Of a stretch of 64,000 nucleotides of DNA, positions 44,070-54,800 are shown in pieces. The position numbers and the translations under genes are program-made. This DNA comes from Halorubrum laminariae (GTDB lineage: Archaea; Halobacteriota; Halobacteria; Halobacteriales; Haloferacaceae). Position 1 is the stretch's first letter; each line of letters starts with the position of its first letter. The notes beneath the pieces were generated by a model, which searched no databases, was not told the DNA's origin, and saw only the letters and a list, made by a program, of their open reading frames with translations. The stretch spans positions 1 through 64,000 of the forward strand of contig NZ_JANHDL010000001.1 in assembly GCF_024494655.1 (NCBI RefSeq), in the 5' to 3' direction.

Positions 44070-44951
44070 ATGGTTACGGTACGAGCACCCGCCACGAGCG
44101 CGAACCTCGGCAGCGGGTTCGACGTGTTCGGGGCGGCGCTCACGCGCCCGGCCGACGTCGTCACCGTCGAGAAGGCGGCCGAGACGACGATAGAGGTCAC
44201 GGGCGTCGGCGCGCAGTACATCCCAGAGGACCCCGAGAAGAACACCGTCGGCGCGGTCGTCGAGGCACTCGACGCCCCGGCGCACATCCACATCGACAAG
44301 GGTGTTCGGCCGGCATCCGGACTCGGCTCGTCTGCCGCCAGCGCTGCCGGCGCGGCCGTCGCGCTCAACCGGCTGTACGACCGCGGGCTCTCTCGATCGG
44401 AGCTCGTGCCGATCGCCGCCGAGGGCGAGGCGGTCGTCTCCGGCGTCGCGCACTCGGACAACGTCGCCCCCTCGATCCTCGGCGGGTTCACGGTGACGAC
44501 GCGAGAGAGAACTCACGCGGTCGACGCCGCGGTCCCGCTCGTCGTCTGTCTTCCGGATGTCGCAGTCTCGACGCGGGACGCGCGTCGCGTCGTCCCCGAG
44601 ACCGCCTCGATGGACGACCTTGTCGAGACCGTCGGCAACGCGGCCACGCTCGCCGTCGGGATGTGTCGGTCGGACCCCGACCTCGTCGGTGCCGGAATGA
44701 GCGACCCCGTCGTCACGCCCGAGCGCGCGCGCCTGATCACGGGCTACGACGACGTGCGGGCCGCCGCCTTCGACTCCGGGGCCGCGGGCGTCACGGTGAG
44801 CGGTGCCGGTCCCGCGATTCTCGCTGTCTGCCGGGACGGCGCTCGCCGCAGCGTCGCCGCCGCGATGCTCGATGCCTTCGCAGACGCCGGCATCGACGCC
44901 CGTGCCTATCAGACACGGATCGGGCGCGGGTCGATCGTGCTCAACGAGTAG
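44070..44951 (+). CDS. thrB: Homoserine kinase (GHMP family)
   Basis: 293 residues. N-terminal VTVRAPATSANLGSGFDVFG, then the ATP loop GVRPASGLGSSAASAAGAA (about residue 78), and the C-terminal GVTVSGAGPAILAVC, the third GHMP motif. It phosphorylates homoserine for threonine synthesis. CTTTTTGCAC lies about 30 bases upstream. The pathway's homoserine dehydrogenase is at 18463, so the genes are dispersed. Confidence 0.95.
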   Translation: MVTVRAPATSANLGSGFDVFGAALTRPADVVTVEKAAETTIEVTGVGAQYIPEDPEKNTVGAVVEALDAPAHIHIDKGVRPASGLGSSAASAAGAAVALNRLYDRGLSRSELVPIAAEGEAVVSGVAHSDNVAPSILGGFTVTTRERTHAVDAAVPLVVCLPDVAVSTRDARRVVPETASMDDLVETVGNAATLAVGMCRSDPDLVGAGMSDPVVTPERARLITGYDDVRAAAFDSGAAGVTVSGAGPAILAVCRDGARRSVAAAMLDAFADAGIDARAYQTRIGRGSIVLNE

Positions 44952-45008
44952 CTCGGTGGGTGTCGAGCCGGGCGGTCTGTCGTTTCTGACCGCGCCGTCG
45001 ACGCCGAC

Positions 45009-45965
45009 CTACCGATCGATGCTGGCCGCGCCGTCGACGACACCTGCGATATCGTCGGGATCGATCACGGCGATGTCGCCGCCGACCGTGCGTTTCAGCG
45101 CGGCGGCCGCGGCGGCCCACTCCAGCGCCTCGGCGACGCTTCCGCCGTGAATTTGCTTCGCGAGGTAACCGGCCACGAACGCGTCGCCGGTGCCGATCGC
45201 GTCGAAGGTGTCTGCGTCGAAGACGCCCTGTTCGTGTACCTCGCCGTCGCACAGCGCGACTGCTCCCTCCGTGCCACGGGTGACGACAACGGTCTCGAAG
45301 TCGAAGTCGGCGGCGAGCCCGTTGGCGATGGTGACGGCATCGCCCTCACGGCCCAACACCCGCCGGGCATCTCTGCGCGGGACGAACAGCGTGTCCACGT
45401 GGTCGAACAGATCCTCGTAGGCGGCGCGGGCGGTCTCGGGGTCCCAGAGCTTCGCCCGGTAGTTCAGGTCGAAGCTCCGAGTCGCGCCGGCCTCGCCGGC
45501 CGCGCGGAGCAGGGCGGCCGTCGTCGCCGCGGCTCGCTCGGAGAGGGCTGGCGTGATCCCCGTCGTGTGGAACCGCGAGGCCGACTCCAGCGCGCCGGTG
45601 GGTAGCTCCTCGGCCTCGACGGTCGTGATCGCGGCGTCGGCGCGGTCGTACACGACGTTCGTCCCGCGTGGGTCGCCGCCGTGTTCGAGGTAGTAGGTCC
45701 CGACGCGACTCGCGTCGGGGTCGGCCCATGCCACGCCGGTGCGGACGCCGTGGCTCCGCAACTCCGAGACAACTCGTCGACCGAGCGGCGAGTCCGGGAG
45801 CTTCGAGAGCCAGACCGCGTCGGCACCGAGGCGCGCCGCGCCGGCGGCGACGTTGCTCTCCGCGCCGCCGGCCTGCACGTCGAACGTCTCGGTCGTCTCC
45901 AGCCGCTCGCCGCGCGGCGGCGAGAGCCGGAGCATCGTCTCGCCGAACGTCACCAGATCGGTCAC
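45009..45965 (-). CDS. kdgK: 2-keto-3-deoxygluconate kinase (PfkB family)
   Basis: About 318 residues from GTG 45965 ([20 protein letters not shown]); GTG codons at 45974 and 46010 would add a short tail. PfkB domain: [18 protein letters not shown] near the N-terminus, and [16 protein letters not shown] near residue 250 with the catalytic Asp and anion-hole Gly. Similar to haloarchaeal KdgK, which phosphorylates KDG (and KDGal) at C6 in the semi-phosphorylative Entner-Doudoroff route. Other members of the pathway are not in the window. Confidence 0.88.
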   Translation of the reverse strand: MTDLVTFGETMLRLSPPRGERLETTETFDVQAGGAESNVAAGAARLGADAVWLSKLPDSPLGRRVVSELRSHGVRTGVAWADPDASRVGTYYLEHGGDPRGTNVVYDRADAAITTVEAEELPTGALESASRFHTTGITPALSERAAATTAALLRAAGEAGATRSFDLNYRAKLWDPETARAAYEDLFDHVDTLFVPRRDARRVLGREGDAVTIANGLAADFDFETVVVTRGTEGAVALCDGEVHEQGVFDADTFDAIGTGDAFVAGYLAKQIHGGSVAEALEWAAAAAALKRTVGGDIAVIDPDDIAGVVDGAASIDR

Positions 45966-46143
45966 GCCGACCACCCGATTTGCGGGGTCGCTGCGGTGTG
46001 CATACGGCACCGTCCGCGGGCGAGTACAAAAGTGGCAGCGATCGGACGAAGAGGGGGAATCGATCGCTCAAAGCGGAAGCGATCAACGCGTCGGACGCGT
46101 CGGATCCGGATGCGTTTTTGTTCGCGGAGTCCCACATATCGGT

Positions 46144-46518
46144 ATGTCCTACCAACCCGGGGTCTGTAACATCGGACCGGCACAACAGCGGCGGCGGCTC
46201 CTGCTCGGGGTCGGGTCGCTCGTCGCCGCCGTCGCCCTCGTCGGTGCCACGCTCGCGCTGTCGTGGCCCCGGTGGGTGCTGCTCGCGTCCGTGTTCCCCC
46301 TCTATGGGGCCGCGCTCGGTATCATCCAGTACCGCGAGCGGTTCTGCATCGGCTTCGCCGGCATCGGCGTCTTCGACGTGGGCGACGGAACGAATGAGGT
46401 GGCCGACGAGGCCGCACTCGCGGCCGATCGGAAGAAGGCGGTTACGCTGAACCTGAAGGCGATCGCGATTGCGGCTCCGACCACCGCCGCGGTGTACGGC
46501 CTCTCAGTCGTCGTGTAA
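46144..46518 (+). CDS. Small membrane protein, unknown
   Basis: 124 residues from ATG 46144 (MSYQPGVCNIG). Hydrophobic segments about 19-38, 43-60, and 100-122 as a C-terminal helix. The N-terminal Cys-Asn-Ile-Gly and a polar stretch (DGTNEVADEAALAADRKKA) between helices are distinctive, but I do not know the family. A GTTTTTGTTC element lies about 30 bases upstream. Close to purL (66 bases), same strand. Confidence 0.7.
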   Translation: MSYQPGVCNIGPAQQRRRLLLGVGSLVAAVALVGATLALSWPRWVLLASVFPLYGAALGIIQYRERFCIGFAGIGVFDVGDGTNEVADEAALAADRKKAVTLNLKAIAIAAPTTAAVYGLSVVV

Positions 46519-46584
46519 CGGAATAGATCACACGAACGTGCATATAGAAAAGCATTCAAACACCCTCGGTGACCACGTAAGTGA

Positions 46585-48888
46585 ATGAGTCTGTCCGAGC
46601 CGGACCACGAGCTCGTCGTCGCGGAGCTGGGCCGGGAGCCGACGGCGGCCGAGGCCGCGCTGTTCGAGAACCTCTGGAGCGAGCACTGCGCGTACCGCTC
46701 CTCGCGCCCGCTGCTGTCGGCGTTCGACAGCGAGGGCGATCAGGTCGTCGTCGGCCCCGGCGACGACGCCGCCGTCCTCGCCCTCCCGGAGCCGGACGCC
46801 GCGGACGCGCCCGCGCCGGAGCGCGACCCCGACGACTACGGCGACCAGTACGTCACCTTCGGCGTCGAGAGCCACAACCACCCCTCCTTCGTCGACCCGT
46901 TCGACGGGGCCGCCACCGGCGTCGGCGGCATCGTCCGCGACACGATGAGCATGGGCGCGTATCCGATCGCCCTGCTCGACTCGCTGTACTTCGGTGACTT
47001 CGACCGCGAGCAGTCGCGGTACCTCTTCGAGGGCGTCGTCGAGGGGATCTCCCACTACGGCAACTGCATCGGCGTCCCCACCGTGGGCGGCAGCGTCGCG
47101 TTCCACGGCGGCTACGAGGGGAACCCCCTCGTCAACGTCGCCTGCGTCGGGCTGACGAACGAGGACCGGCTCGTCACGGCCACGGCCAAAGAGCCGGGCA
47201 ACAAGCTCGTCCTCGTCGGCAACGGCACCGGCCGCGACGGCCTCGGCGGCGCGTCGTTCGCCTCCGAGGACCTCGCGGAAGACGCCGAAACGGAGGATCG
47301 ACCGGCGGTGCAGGTCGGCGATCCCTACGCCGAAAAGCGACTGATCGAGTGCAACGAGGCGCTCGTCGACGAGGATCTGGTCCTGTCCGCTCGCGACCTC
47401 GGCGCGGCCGGCCTCGGCGGCGCGTCGTCCGAACTCGTCGCGAAGGGCGGGCTCGGCGCGCGGATCGACCTTGACCGAGTCCATCAGCGCGAGCCGAACA
47501 TGAACGCGATGGAGATCCTGCTCGCCGAGAGCCAAGAGCGAATGTGCTACGAGGTCGCCCCCGCCGATGTCGAGCGTGTGGCGGCGTTGGCAGCGCGGTT
47601 CGACCTCGGCTGTTCCGTCATCGGCGAGGTGACCGACGGAAACTACGTCTGCGAGTTCGCGGGCGGACGGGGCGAGGACGACGGCGGCGACGATGGCGAT
47701 TCGGAGGTCGTCGTCGACGTCGACGCCGAGTACCTCGCCGACGGCGCTCCGATGAACGACCTCGCGAGCGAGGCCCCTATTCAGCCCGAGCGCGACCTCC
47801 CGGACCCGGATCCCGCGCTCGACGAGGCGGTCGAGGCGGTCGTGTCCGCGCCCACGACCGCGAGCAAGCGGTGGGTGTACCGCCAGTACGACCACGAGGT
47901 CGGCACGCGAACGGCACTCAAACCCGGCGACGACGCCTCGATCATGGCGATCCGCGAGGCGGCGAACGACGGGGCCAGCGCGGGTAACGACGCGGGCGTC
48001 GGCCTCGCGCTCTCCTCGGGGGCGAACCCGAAGTGGACCGAAGCGGCCCCATACGAGGGTGCCCGCGCAGTCGCCCTCGAAAACGCGGCGAACCTCGCCG
48101 CGAAGGGCGCGGTCCCGCTCGCCGCGGTCGACTGCCTCAACGGCGGCAACCCGGAGAAACCGGACGTTTACGGTGGTTTCAAGGGTATCGTCGACGGACT
48201 CGCGGACGCCTGCGCCGACCTCGGCACGCCGGTCGTCGGCGGGAACGTCTCGCTGTACAACGACAGCGTCGAAGGGCCGATCCCGCCGACGCCGACCCTC
48301 GCGCTGATCGGCACCAAGCGAGGGTACGACGCGCCGCCCGCGGCGCTCGACGCGGACCGCGAAGATGACTCCGAACTGCTGTTGGTCGGCGCGGGCGGAG
48401 ACGCGCTCGGCGGCTCTGAGTACCTCGCGCAGGTCGGAGGATCGGACCGGTTCCCATCGCTGCCGGCAGGAACAGGCGACGATTCCGGCGGTCGCGGCGA
48501 TGACGACGGTCGTGACGACGCCGACGGACTCGGCGACCTCGTCGCGTCGCTCGCGGCGGTCGCGCGGCACGAGGCGACGCTCGCGGCCCACGACGTGAGC
48601 GACGGCGGGCTCGCGGTCGCGCTCGCCGAGATGGTGACCGACGACGCGGGTGCCGACGTGAGTCTCCCGGATCGGGTCGCGGCCTTCGAGGAGACGCCCG
48701 GCCGGCTCGTCGTCCAGACGACCGATTCCGACGCCGTGGCCGACCTCGCGGGCGATATTCCGGTCCTCCGGCTCGGCGAGGTGACGGGGGACGGGACGCT
48801 GTCACTCGCCGTCGGCGAGGGGTCAGTCACGCTCGACGCCGACGCGATCCGCGACCATCGGGGCGTCATCGGGCGCGAACTCGCCTGA
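46585..48888 (+). CDS. purL: Phosphoribosylformylglycinamidine synthase subunit PurL
   Basis: 767 residues, the small-PurL type with no glutaminase domain. Near the N-terminus [18 protein letters not shown] carries the catalytic His; [20 protein letters not shown] is the next motif; two AIR-synthase-like halves follow ([31 protein letters not shown]). It makes FGAM from FGAR with PurQ and PurS. Acidic insertions in loops (for example near residue 370) are a haloarchaeal feature. The 687-codon minus-strand frame opposite is a composition artefact. Confidence 0.95.
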   Translation: MSLSEPDHELVVAELGREPTAAEAALFENLWSEHCAYRSSRPLLSAFDSEGDQVVVGPGDDAAVLALPEPDAADAPAPERDPDDYGDQYVTFGVESHNHPSFVDPFDGAATGVGGIVRDTMSMGAYPIALLDSLYFGDFDREQSRYLFEGVVEGISHYGNCIGVPTVGGSVAFHGGYEGNPLVNVACVGLTNEDRLVTATAKEPGNKLVLVGNGTGRDGLGGASFASEDLAEDAETEDRPAVQVGDPYAEKRLIECNEALVDEDLVLSARDLGAAGLGGASSELVAKGGLGARIDLDRVHQREPNMNAMEILLAESQERMCYEVAPADVERVAALAARFDLGCSVIGEVTDGNYVCEFAGGRGEDDGGDDGDSEVVVDVDAEYLADGAPMNDLASEAPIQPERDLPDPDPALDEAVEAVVSAPTTASKRWVYRQYDHEVGTRTALKPGDDASIMAIREAANDGASAGNDAGVGLALSSGANPKWTEAAPYEGARAVALENAANLAAKGAVPLAAVDCLNGGNPEKPDVYGGFKGIVDGLADACADLGTPVVGGNVSLYNDSVEGPIPPTPTLALIGTKRGYDAPPAALDADREDDSELLLVGAGGDALGGSEYLAQVGGSDRFPSLPAGTGDDSGGRGDDDGRDDADGLGDLVASLAAVARHEATLAAHDVSDGGLAVALAEMVTDDAGADVSLPDRVAAFEETPGRLVVQTTDSDAVADLAGDIPVLRLGEVTGDGTLSLAVGEGSVTLDADAIRDHRGVIGRELA

Positions 48889-48973
48889 TCCAGCCTCCGG
48901 CCACGGAGCGAATCTCCCCGAGCGCGGCGATACCTTTTCGTGCGATTTCGACGAGAGAGACCGAGCGATATGT

Positions 48974-48991
48974 TTTTAGGGCTTCCTAAAA
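48974..48991. promoter_or_regulatory. Palindrome resembling an iron-repressor (DtxR/Idr) operator
   Basis: TTTTAGGGCTTCCTAAAA: 7-bp arms TTTTAGG/CCTAAAA around GCTT. It lies about 50 bases ahead of the ABC ATPase start and overlaps its T/A-rich promoter element. Haloarchaeal DtxR-family regulators bind TTAGG/CCTAA-type palindromes, and the gene is of the ferric-iron ATPase type, so an iron-response operator is the best reading. Confidence 0.62.
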
Positions 48992-49041
48992 TACGTAGCG
49001 ACACTCACGGGACACCGGTCGCTCCGGTGCCCGCTCCATCG

Positions 49042-50199
49042 ATGGCTCAAACGCAATCAGTCGGAACGACACAGTCGGACGGGGAACGCGAGGAGGCGAG
49101 CGGGTCGTCCGACGCGGCGCGGCCGGCAGCCGGAGCGTCGTCCGATCCGGTGTTGTCGCTGTCGAACGTGCGCAAGAATTTCGGTCCGGAGACCGCCGTC
49201 GACGGCGTTTCGCTCGACGTTCGACCCGGCGAACTACTCACCTTCCTCGGACCCTCCGGCTGCGGCAAGACGACGACGCTCCGAACGATCGCGGGACTAG
49301 AGGAGCCGACCGACGGCCGTGTCGACCTCGGCGGCGAGACGGTCGCCGGCGACGGCGCGCTCGTGCCGCCCGAAGAGCGCGACGTCGGCATCGTTTTCCA
49401 GAACTTCGCGCTGTTCCCACACCTCACCGTTCGTGAGAACATCGCGTTCGGGCTGGAGGACGCGGACGCGGCGGCGACCGAGGCGCGCGTCGACGAACTG
49501 CTCGAACTCGTCGAGATGATCGATCACGGCGAGAAGACGCCGGACCAGCTCTCCGGCGGGCAAAAACAGCGCGTCGCGCTCGCTCGATCGCTCGCGCCCG
49601 AGCCCGAGGTCCTCCTCTTGGACGAGCCGTTCTCGAACCTCGACGTGCGGCTGCGCGTGGAGATGCGCGAGGAGGTCCGTCAGATCCTGAAGAAGGCCGG
49701 CGTCACCGCCGTGAGCGTCACCCACGACCAAGAGGAGGCGCTATCCATCTCCGACCGGGTCGCGGTCATGAACGACGGGCAGATCGAACAGGTCGGCCGT
49801 CCCGAGGAGGTCTTCGAGCGCCCCGAGTCGAAGTTCGTCGCCTCCTTCCTCGGTCGGGCGTCGTTCCTGCAGGGTCACCTCCGCGACGGAAACGTCGAGA
49901 CGGAGATCGGTCGGTTCGACGCCGTCACCCTAGAGGGGTACGACACCGTCTACGACGGCGCGCCGGTCGACGTGCTCGTCCGGCCGGACGACCTCCGGGC
50001 GACCCCCGCGAGCGCCGAGATGGCCGACGGGGTCATCGTCTCCAGACAGTACGTCGGCCCCTCGTTCGTCTATCGCGTCGAACTCGACTCGGGCGACGCG
50101 GTCCACTGCCTGCACAACCACGTCGAGGAGTTCGACCTCGACGAGCCCGTCACGATCGACCTTTCGGCCGATCACCCGCTCGCGTGGTACCCGCGGTAG
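49042..50199 (+). CDS. ABC transporter ATP-binding protein, Fe(III)/polyamine type
   Basis: 385 residues. A polar 35-residue N-terminus precedes the ATPase: Walker A FLGPSGCGKTTT, Q-loop FQNFALFPHLTV, signature LSGGQKQRVALARS, Walker B EVLLLDEPFSNLD, His switch SVTHDQEEAL. The C-terminal ~110 residues form a TOBE-like regulatory domain (VLVRPDDLRATP), the FbpC/PotA layout. It powers ABC import; iron is suggested by the upstream operator. No permease or binding-protein gene is adjacent, so partners must be elsewhere. ATG 49042 is used because an ATG at 48970 would put the operator inside the gene. Confidence 0.9.
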   Translation: MAQTQSVGTTQSDGEREEASGSSDAARPAAGASSDPVLSLSNVRKNFGPETAVDGVSLDVRPGELLTFLGPSGCGKTTTLRTIAGLEEPTDGRVDLGGETVAGDGALVPPEERDVGIVFQNFALFPHLTVRENIAFGLEDADAAATEARVDELLELVEMIDHGEKTPDQLSGGQKQRVALARSLAPEPEVLLLDEPFSNLDVRLRVEMREEVRQILKKAGVTAVSVTHDQEEALSISDRVAVMNDGQIEQVGRPEEVFERPESKFVASFLGRASFLQGHLRDGNVETEIGRFDAVTLEGYDTVYDGAPVDVLVRPDDLRATPASAEMADGVIVSRQYVGPSFVYRVELDSGDAVHCLHNHVEEFDLDEPVTIDLSADHPLAWYPR

Positions 50200-50205
50200 A
50201 CGACG

Positions 50206-50261
50206 GCGAGAAAGCGAGAAAGCGAGAAGGCGAGAAGGCGAGAAGGCGAGAAGGCGAAAAC
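50206..50261 (+). repeat. 8-bp tandem repeat, seven units
   Basis: Units GCGAGAAA (2), GCGAGAAG (4) and a last GCGAAAAC, directly after the ABC ATPase stop codon at 50197-50199. Probably expanded by slippage; it is outside coding sequence. Confidence 0.85.
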
Positions 50262-50311
50262 CGCGGTCGCTGTGGGAGTTCGGCTCAGTTCTCCGGGAGA
50301 AACGGCGCGGC

Positions 50312-50458
50312 TCAGAACGTGAACAGGAAGGGGAGCACGTACGCGATCAGCAGGCCGACGAGGGTGACGGCCGCGCCGATGCCGACCTCACGGCTGCCGA
50401 ACGATTGCATCGGAGCTGTCACGCGCTTGTCCGGGTCGGGCTCGGAGTGATCGTCCAT
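50312..50458 (-). CDS. 48-residue membrane protein
   Basis: ATG 50458 opens 48 codons to a TGA at 50312. A charged N-terminus (MDDHSEPDPDKRVTAP) is followed by one long hydrophobic helix (GIGAAVTLVGLLIAYVLPFL) ending at the stop. It resembles the short one-helix haloarchaeal proteins grouped as DUF7550. Coding is supported by G/C at third positions and a natural protein-like composition. Too short for the usual gene-length cut-off, so it is easily missed. Function unknown. Confidence 0.68.
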   Translation of the reverse strand: MDDHSEPDPDKRVTAPMQSFGSREVGIGAAVTLVGLLIAYVLPFLFTF

Positions 50459-50632
50459 AGTCTCGGGTCAGAACGGCGGACACATAAACGCATCTGAACG
50501 CGAGCGCAGCCGGAGACGACACATCACCACCGAACTCCCTGCCGGATCCCTCACCGGGTCTCCCACCGATCGCAGCACTGTCGTCCGCCACGGGAACAAT
50601 TTAGTTGGTTCGACTAGAATTCAGTTTTACTG

Positions 50633-51298
50633 ATGAATTTTCTCGTCGGTGACGCCGAGTCGGTGCTCGTCGCAGGGCCGGTACTGTCGGGTCGTCGGCG
50701 GGTGGTCCACCGGACGCTCTGCGAGCGGTCGGAGCGGTCGGAGCGGTCGGAGCGGCCGATCCTGATCTCGACGCGACAGCCAGCTGCGGGCGCGCGGTCA
50801 GAACATCGGCGGCTGGCGGTTCCGGCGGCTGCGACGGACGTGGACGCCGACGTGAGCGGAACAGAGTGCGGCGACGGTGGGGCCGTTGAGCCGGTCGTCG
50901 TCGACTGCGTGACGAGCGCGCTCGGGAGGTCGCCGACGGACGACGCCGAGACGAGGTACGCGCAACACCCGAGCAACCTCACCTCCATCGGCACGAAGTT
51001 CACGGAGTGCCTGGAGGCGCACGGAGACGGATCGGTGGCGGTCGGCGTCGACACGATCTCGCCGCTGCTCGCGTACGCCGACGCCGCCAGCGTGTTCCGG
51101 TTCGTCCACATCCTCGTCCAGAAGGCCACGGCCGCGGACCACCCCGTCGTCGTCGGCATCGACACGGGCGCACACGACGACCAGACCGTCGAGCAGTTCG
51201 TTCCCATCTTCGAGCAAGTGGTCGAGACGCGCCACACGGACGAGCAACGCGAGGGTCGGGTCCGATATCCGAGCCCGAGCGAGTGGCGGCCGTTGTGA
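50633..51298 (+). CDS. RecA-superfamily-like haloarchaeal protein (DUF7504 type)
   Basis: 221 residues. N-terminal MNFLVGDAESVLVAGPVLSG looks like the beginning of a RecA/KaiC-type fold, but with no standard P-loop Lys. The middle has VVVDCVTSALGRSP where Walker B is expected, and GVDTISPLLAYADAASVFRFVHIL follows. These haloarchaeal proteins (DUF7504) are often degenerate, ATPase-like partners of sensors. An ERSERSERSER stretch near residue 33 comes from a 9-bp tandem repeat (about 50722-50755). TTTACTGATG just before the start is a possible promoter edge. Function unknown. Confidence 0.7.
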   Translation: MNFLVGDAESVLVAGPVLSGRRRVVHRTLCERSERSERSERPILISTRQPAAGARSEHRRLAVPAAATDVDADVSGTECGDGGAVEPVVVDCVTSALGRSPTDDAETRYAQHPSNLTSIGTKFTECLEAHGDGSVAVGVDTISPLLAYADAASVFRFVHILVQKATAADHPVVVGIDTGAHDDQTVEQFVPIFEQVVETRHTDEQREGRVRYPSPSEWRPL

Positions 51299-51883
51299 GG
51301 CGATCGCCGCACCGGCCGAGAAAGGGGCAGCGAACGATCACGAGGGCGGCCGCGAACCGCCTGTGTGATCACCGCGCGCGAGCGACGGGGCGGCGAGCGA
51401 TCACCGGGCGACGACGATCGTTCGATATAATGGGATTGTACGGTACGGACTGTCACGCGTTCGTCTGACGTACTTCCCACCGGATTTACGCGTTTGACCG
51501 GCGTTGAACCACGCGCGATCGAGTCGGCGCGACCGCTCGATCCCGACGAGTGTCGCCGCCAGATATATTCCGGTTAATTACACATCAAAATAACATGTAA
51601 ACACAGCGAAGCGTGTCTGACGCCCGCGATGGCGGGAGAGGAATCGACGCCGGGGATCGCCGTCGCGCAGTCCCGGAAATTCCCCACCTCCGGTAGTTTC
51701 ATATGAATGTAGCTAACTGATTGTCATTATCGGCGACAGACGGTTCGATCGCGTCGGACATCCGGGGGGATATCCGGTCGCGATCGCGTCGCTGGTAGTT
51801 CAACCAACGATGACAGCACGCAACAGGCGGTACGAGACAGGGGTACAGCGACTGCGTTCTCGATCCAACGGGAGTGATCCGCA
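51299..51883. other. Long 5' region of the surface-protein locus
   Basis: 585 bases without gene. AT-rich part 51560-51620 includes GGTTAATTAC and AACATGTAAAC; 51700-51740 has CATATGAATG. Both could hold the promoter, which would leave a long leader. GGAGTGATCC (51871-51880) just before the ATG matches the 16S 3' end well and is a Shine-Dalgarno sequence, unlike the mostly leaderless genes in this window. Confidence 0.5.
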
Positions 51884-54800
51884 ATGAGTGCGTCGCGTCG
51901 GAAGCGCGCGCAAGCGGTGCTGTTTTCGGCGATTATGGTACTGTCCATGGTCGCCGCTGGTGTTGGTGGTTTGGCGGGGAGTGCGGCGGGTGTAAGCATT
52001 GACGGCGACACAGTTACAGTCGCGCCAGACGAGAGCATCCAAACTGGCATCGATGAAGCGATCGGAAATGATAGCGTGGATACCGTCCAAATCGAAGGCG
52101 ATCACACACTCGACAGTTCAATCGTCATCGCTGGTCCTGGTGCTGAGGGGCTCACCATCGAATCGGCTGGTTCCCGTTCAGATACCACAATCAGTTACAG
52201 CGCCGATGACGGAACGCCCACATTTGCTATCGACGCTGATGGCGTTACCGTTCGGGATCTCACGATTGAGCGCGGTGGCGAAAGCACTACCGTTGCTCAG
52301 GGTGTTCGAGTCGCTGCCTCAAGCGTCGAGGTTAGCGGCAACGTAATTACCAGCACGAACGATACCGATCAGACTGATAACGGTGTCATCGTTACCGATG
52401 AAAACTCTAGCGGTGAGTCGGTCGGATCAGATGTCGCAGGCGTAACCGTTCTCGATAACGAAATCAACGGTTTCCCCGTTGGCGTTGCAGCCGCCACTCA
52501 GACAGGAGAGAACACCGTTAGTGATCTCACTATCTCTGGAAACGACCTATATTCCAACGGTGTAGGGGTAGGTTTGTCTCAAGTAGCGGGTGCCGCTGAC
52601 TTTGGGGATCAGATCGACATCGACAGCAATACTTTCGACGGAAATGGGGTTGGAGTATACGTTTTCGGAGAGGATGATTCCGAAGATGATGGATTGACGT
52701 TCGACGACGCTCGAACGGATGGAGTCTCTATTACGAACAATGACTTCCTGAATCCGAACTCAGACTTGGCTGTCGACGGCAATGCGTATCACGTCGTCAA
52801 CAACGGAAACGAGATGAGTGACGACGCAGAAGGGCCAGTTCCTTCGACGTTTGTGGATGAAAACGGCCAATTCGACGGTGCCGTTCAGTACGATGATAAC
52901 GTCGTCTCCCCGGCGATTCAGCCGGTGTTCGATAACTTCGTCGAGGAACCGGATCCTGACGACACGGAACAACGGACAGTTAGAGTCTTCTCCGGAGTTT
53001 ACAACGAGCGCGTAACTATCGACACGCCGAACGTCACGCTCGAAGGCCCGAACGCGGGAGAACCCGGAACCAGCGACAATCGAGACGACGAAGCAGTAAT
53101 CTCGACTGACGACGGTACGACGCAAGCCGTCACCGTCACCGCTCCTAATGTGATCATCGACGGTGTCCAAGTCGACGGTCCTGCACGTACTGGAATCTCG
53201 ATCGACAACACGAATAATGTCTCTGGTCTCACGGTTGCTAACACGCAGATAACCGATATCGAAAGTACGGCCTCTGACCAGAACTACAACGATGGTCGCG
53301 CGATTGCGGCCTACCTTGATGGTGATGGGGAGGCTTCCGACATTGCGATCGAGAATACCCTGATCGACGGCGTTAGCAACACGGAAGGTGGTGACGAACG
53401 CGCTCGGGGAATCTCGGTGAACACCCAGGGAACCGATGTTTCGGGACTAGAGATCCGAGACAACGTCATCAGCAATGTTGAAGTATCCGAATCCGTCGGC
53501 GATGGTGTTGACTCCGCCAAAGCAGACGGTGTTCAGCTGAATGTTGAACTCGATACAGATGGCGACGATCCCGGAAGTCTGACCGGCGCTGTCGTTGATG
53601 GAAATACCATTGAAGGACTCACCGCCGACAAAGCAACCGGCGTTCGTCTCGCCGAAGACGGGGACTTTGATTCTGACGATGGTCCGAGAAACTTCGCAAT
53701 CACCAACAACACTGTCAATGACGTGACCGGCGACACCGACGAGAATGCAATTGCAGTCGGTGGATACAGCGACCTTGGTGACTACGATATCAGCCAAAAC
53801 AACCTCTCGGATGGTGCAGTCGAGTACTACGCAGGTGACTCTGCGACGCTCGATGCAACCGAGAACTACTGGGGTAGTGCGGATGGCCCCGATGAGAGTG
53901 ATTACACTAGTAACGTCGACGTTAATCCGTGGCTTACTAGTGCGGACGGAGAAGCTGACATCGCAGCCACCGTCGGTGACGAAGAATTCTCCAGTATTCA
54001 GTCGGCTGTGACCGCTGCAGATGAATACGATACCGTGGAGGTGAACGCAGGAACGTACGATGAGCGAGTTACAATCAATACTCCGAATGTCACTCTTGAA
54101 GGGCCTAACGAGGGTGTCTCTGCAAACAGTGATGAGCGGTTGGAAGCAGAAGAAGCGACGATCGAGGGACAAATTAGTGTTAACGCAGATAATGTCACCG
54201 TTGACGGAGTAGAGGTCAGTCCAGATACGGAGGCCTTCGATACGTTGCCTGCTGCAGCGATCATCGTGGGTGAGTCAAATGCGACTATTCAGAACAATCG
54301 CGTTGGTGATATCGAAATCAACATCACAGATATCGAAGATGTTGATAACGTAAATTCAATTCAAGGAATTCAGATATACAACGCAGATACTGAATTGACT
54401 GGAATCACAGTCCATGATAATCTTGTCGAGAATGTGAGCTTCAATGGGAGTTCGCAAGCGACAAGTGGTGAGTGGGGCGTTGATTTTGGCAACCTGTACG
54501 GGATTCATGTCCAAGGAGAGATTGGTAACGCTGAGGTCAGAGAAAACACTCTCCGTAACCTGAATTCAGATGGATACGTCCTTGGTATGGCGGTAAGTGG
54601 AACAGATAGCAACGATGATGCGAATCCAGAGAATGTCAATATTACGCAGAACACACTAGAAACGTTCAACGCTGAAGGTGCACCAGCGGAAGGTGTTGTA
54701 ATTAGTAGTGATAGAGTGAACGCAGACTATGAGAGTATTAAAATAAATAGGAACTCACTCGATGTTCCGGTCGATATCGTAAATTACGCGTCCGAGTCTC

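Noticed and set aside
46528..48591. 687-codon minus-strand open frame
   Set aside because: Lies opposite purL, whose motifs are unmistakable; the minus frame is Arg/Val/Asp-rich with no domain, a result of high GC at third positions.
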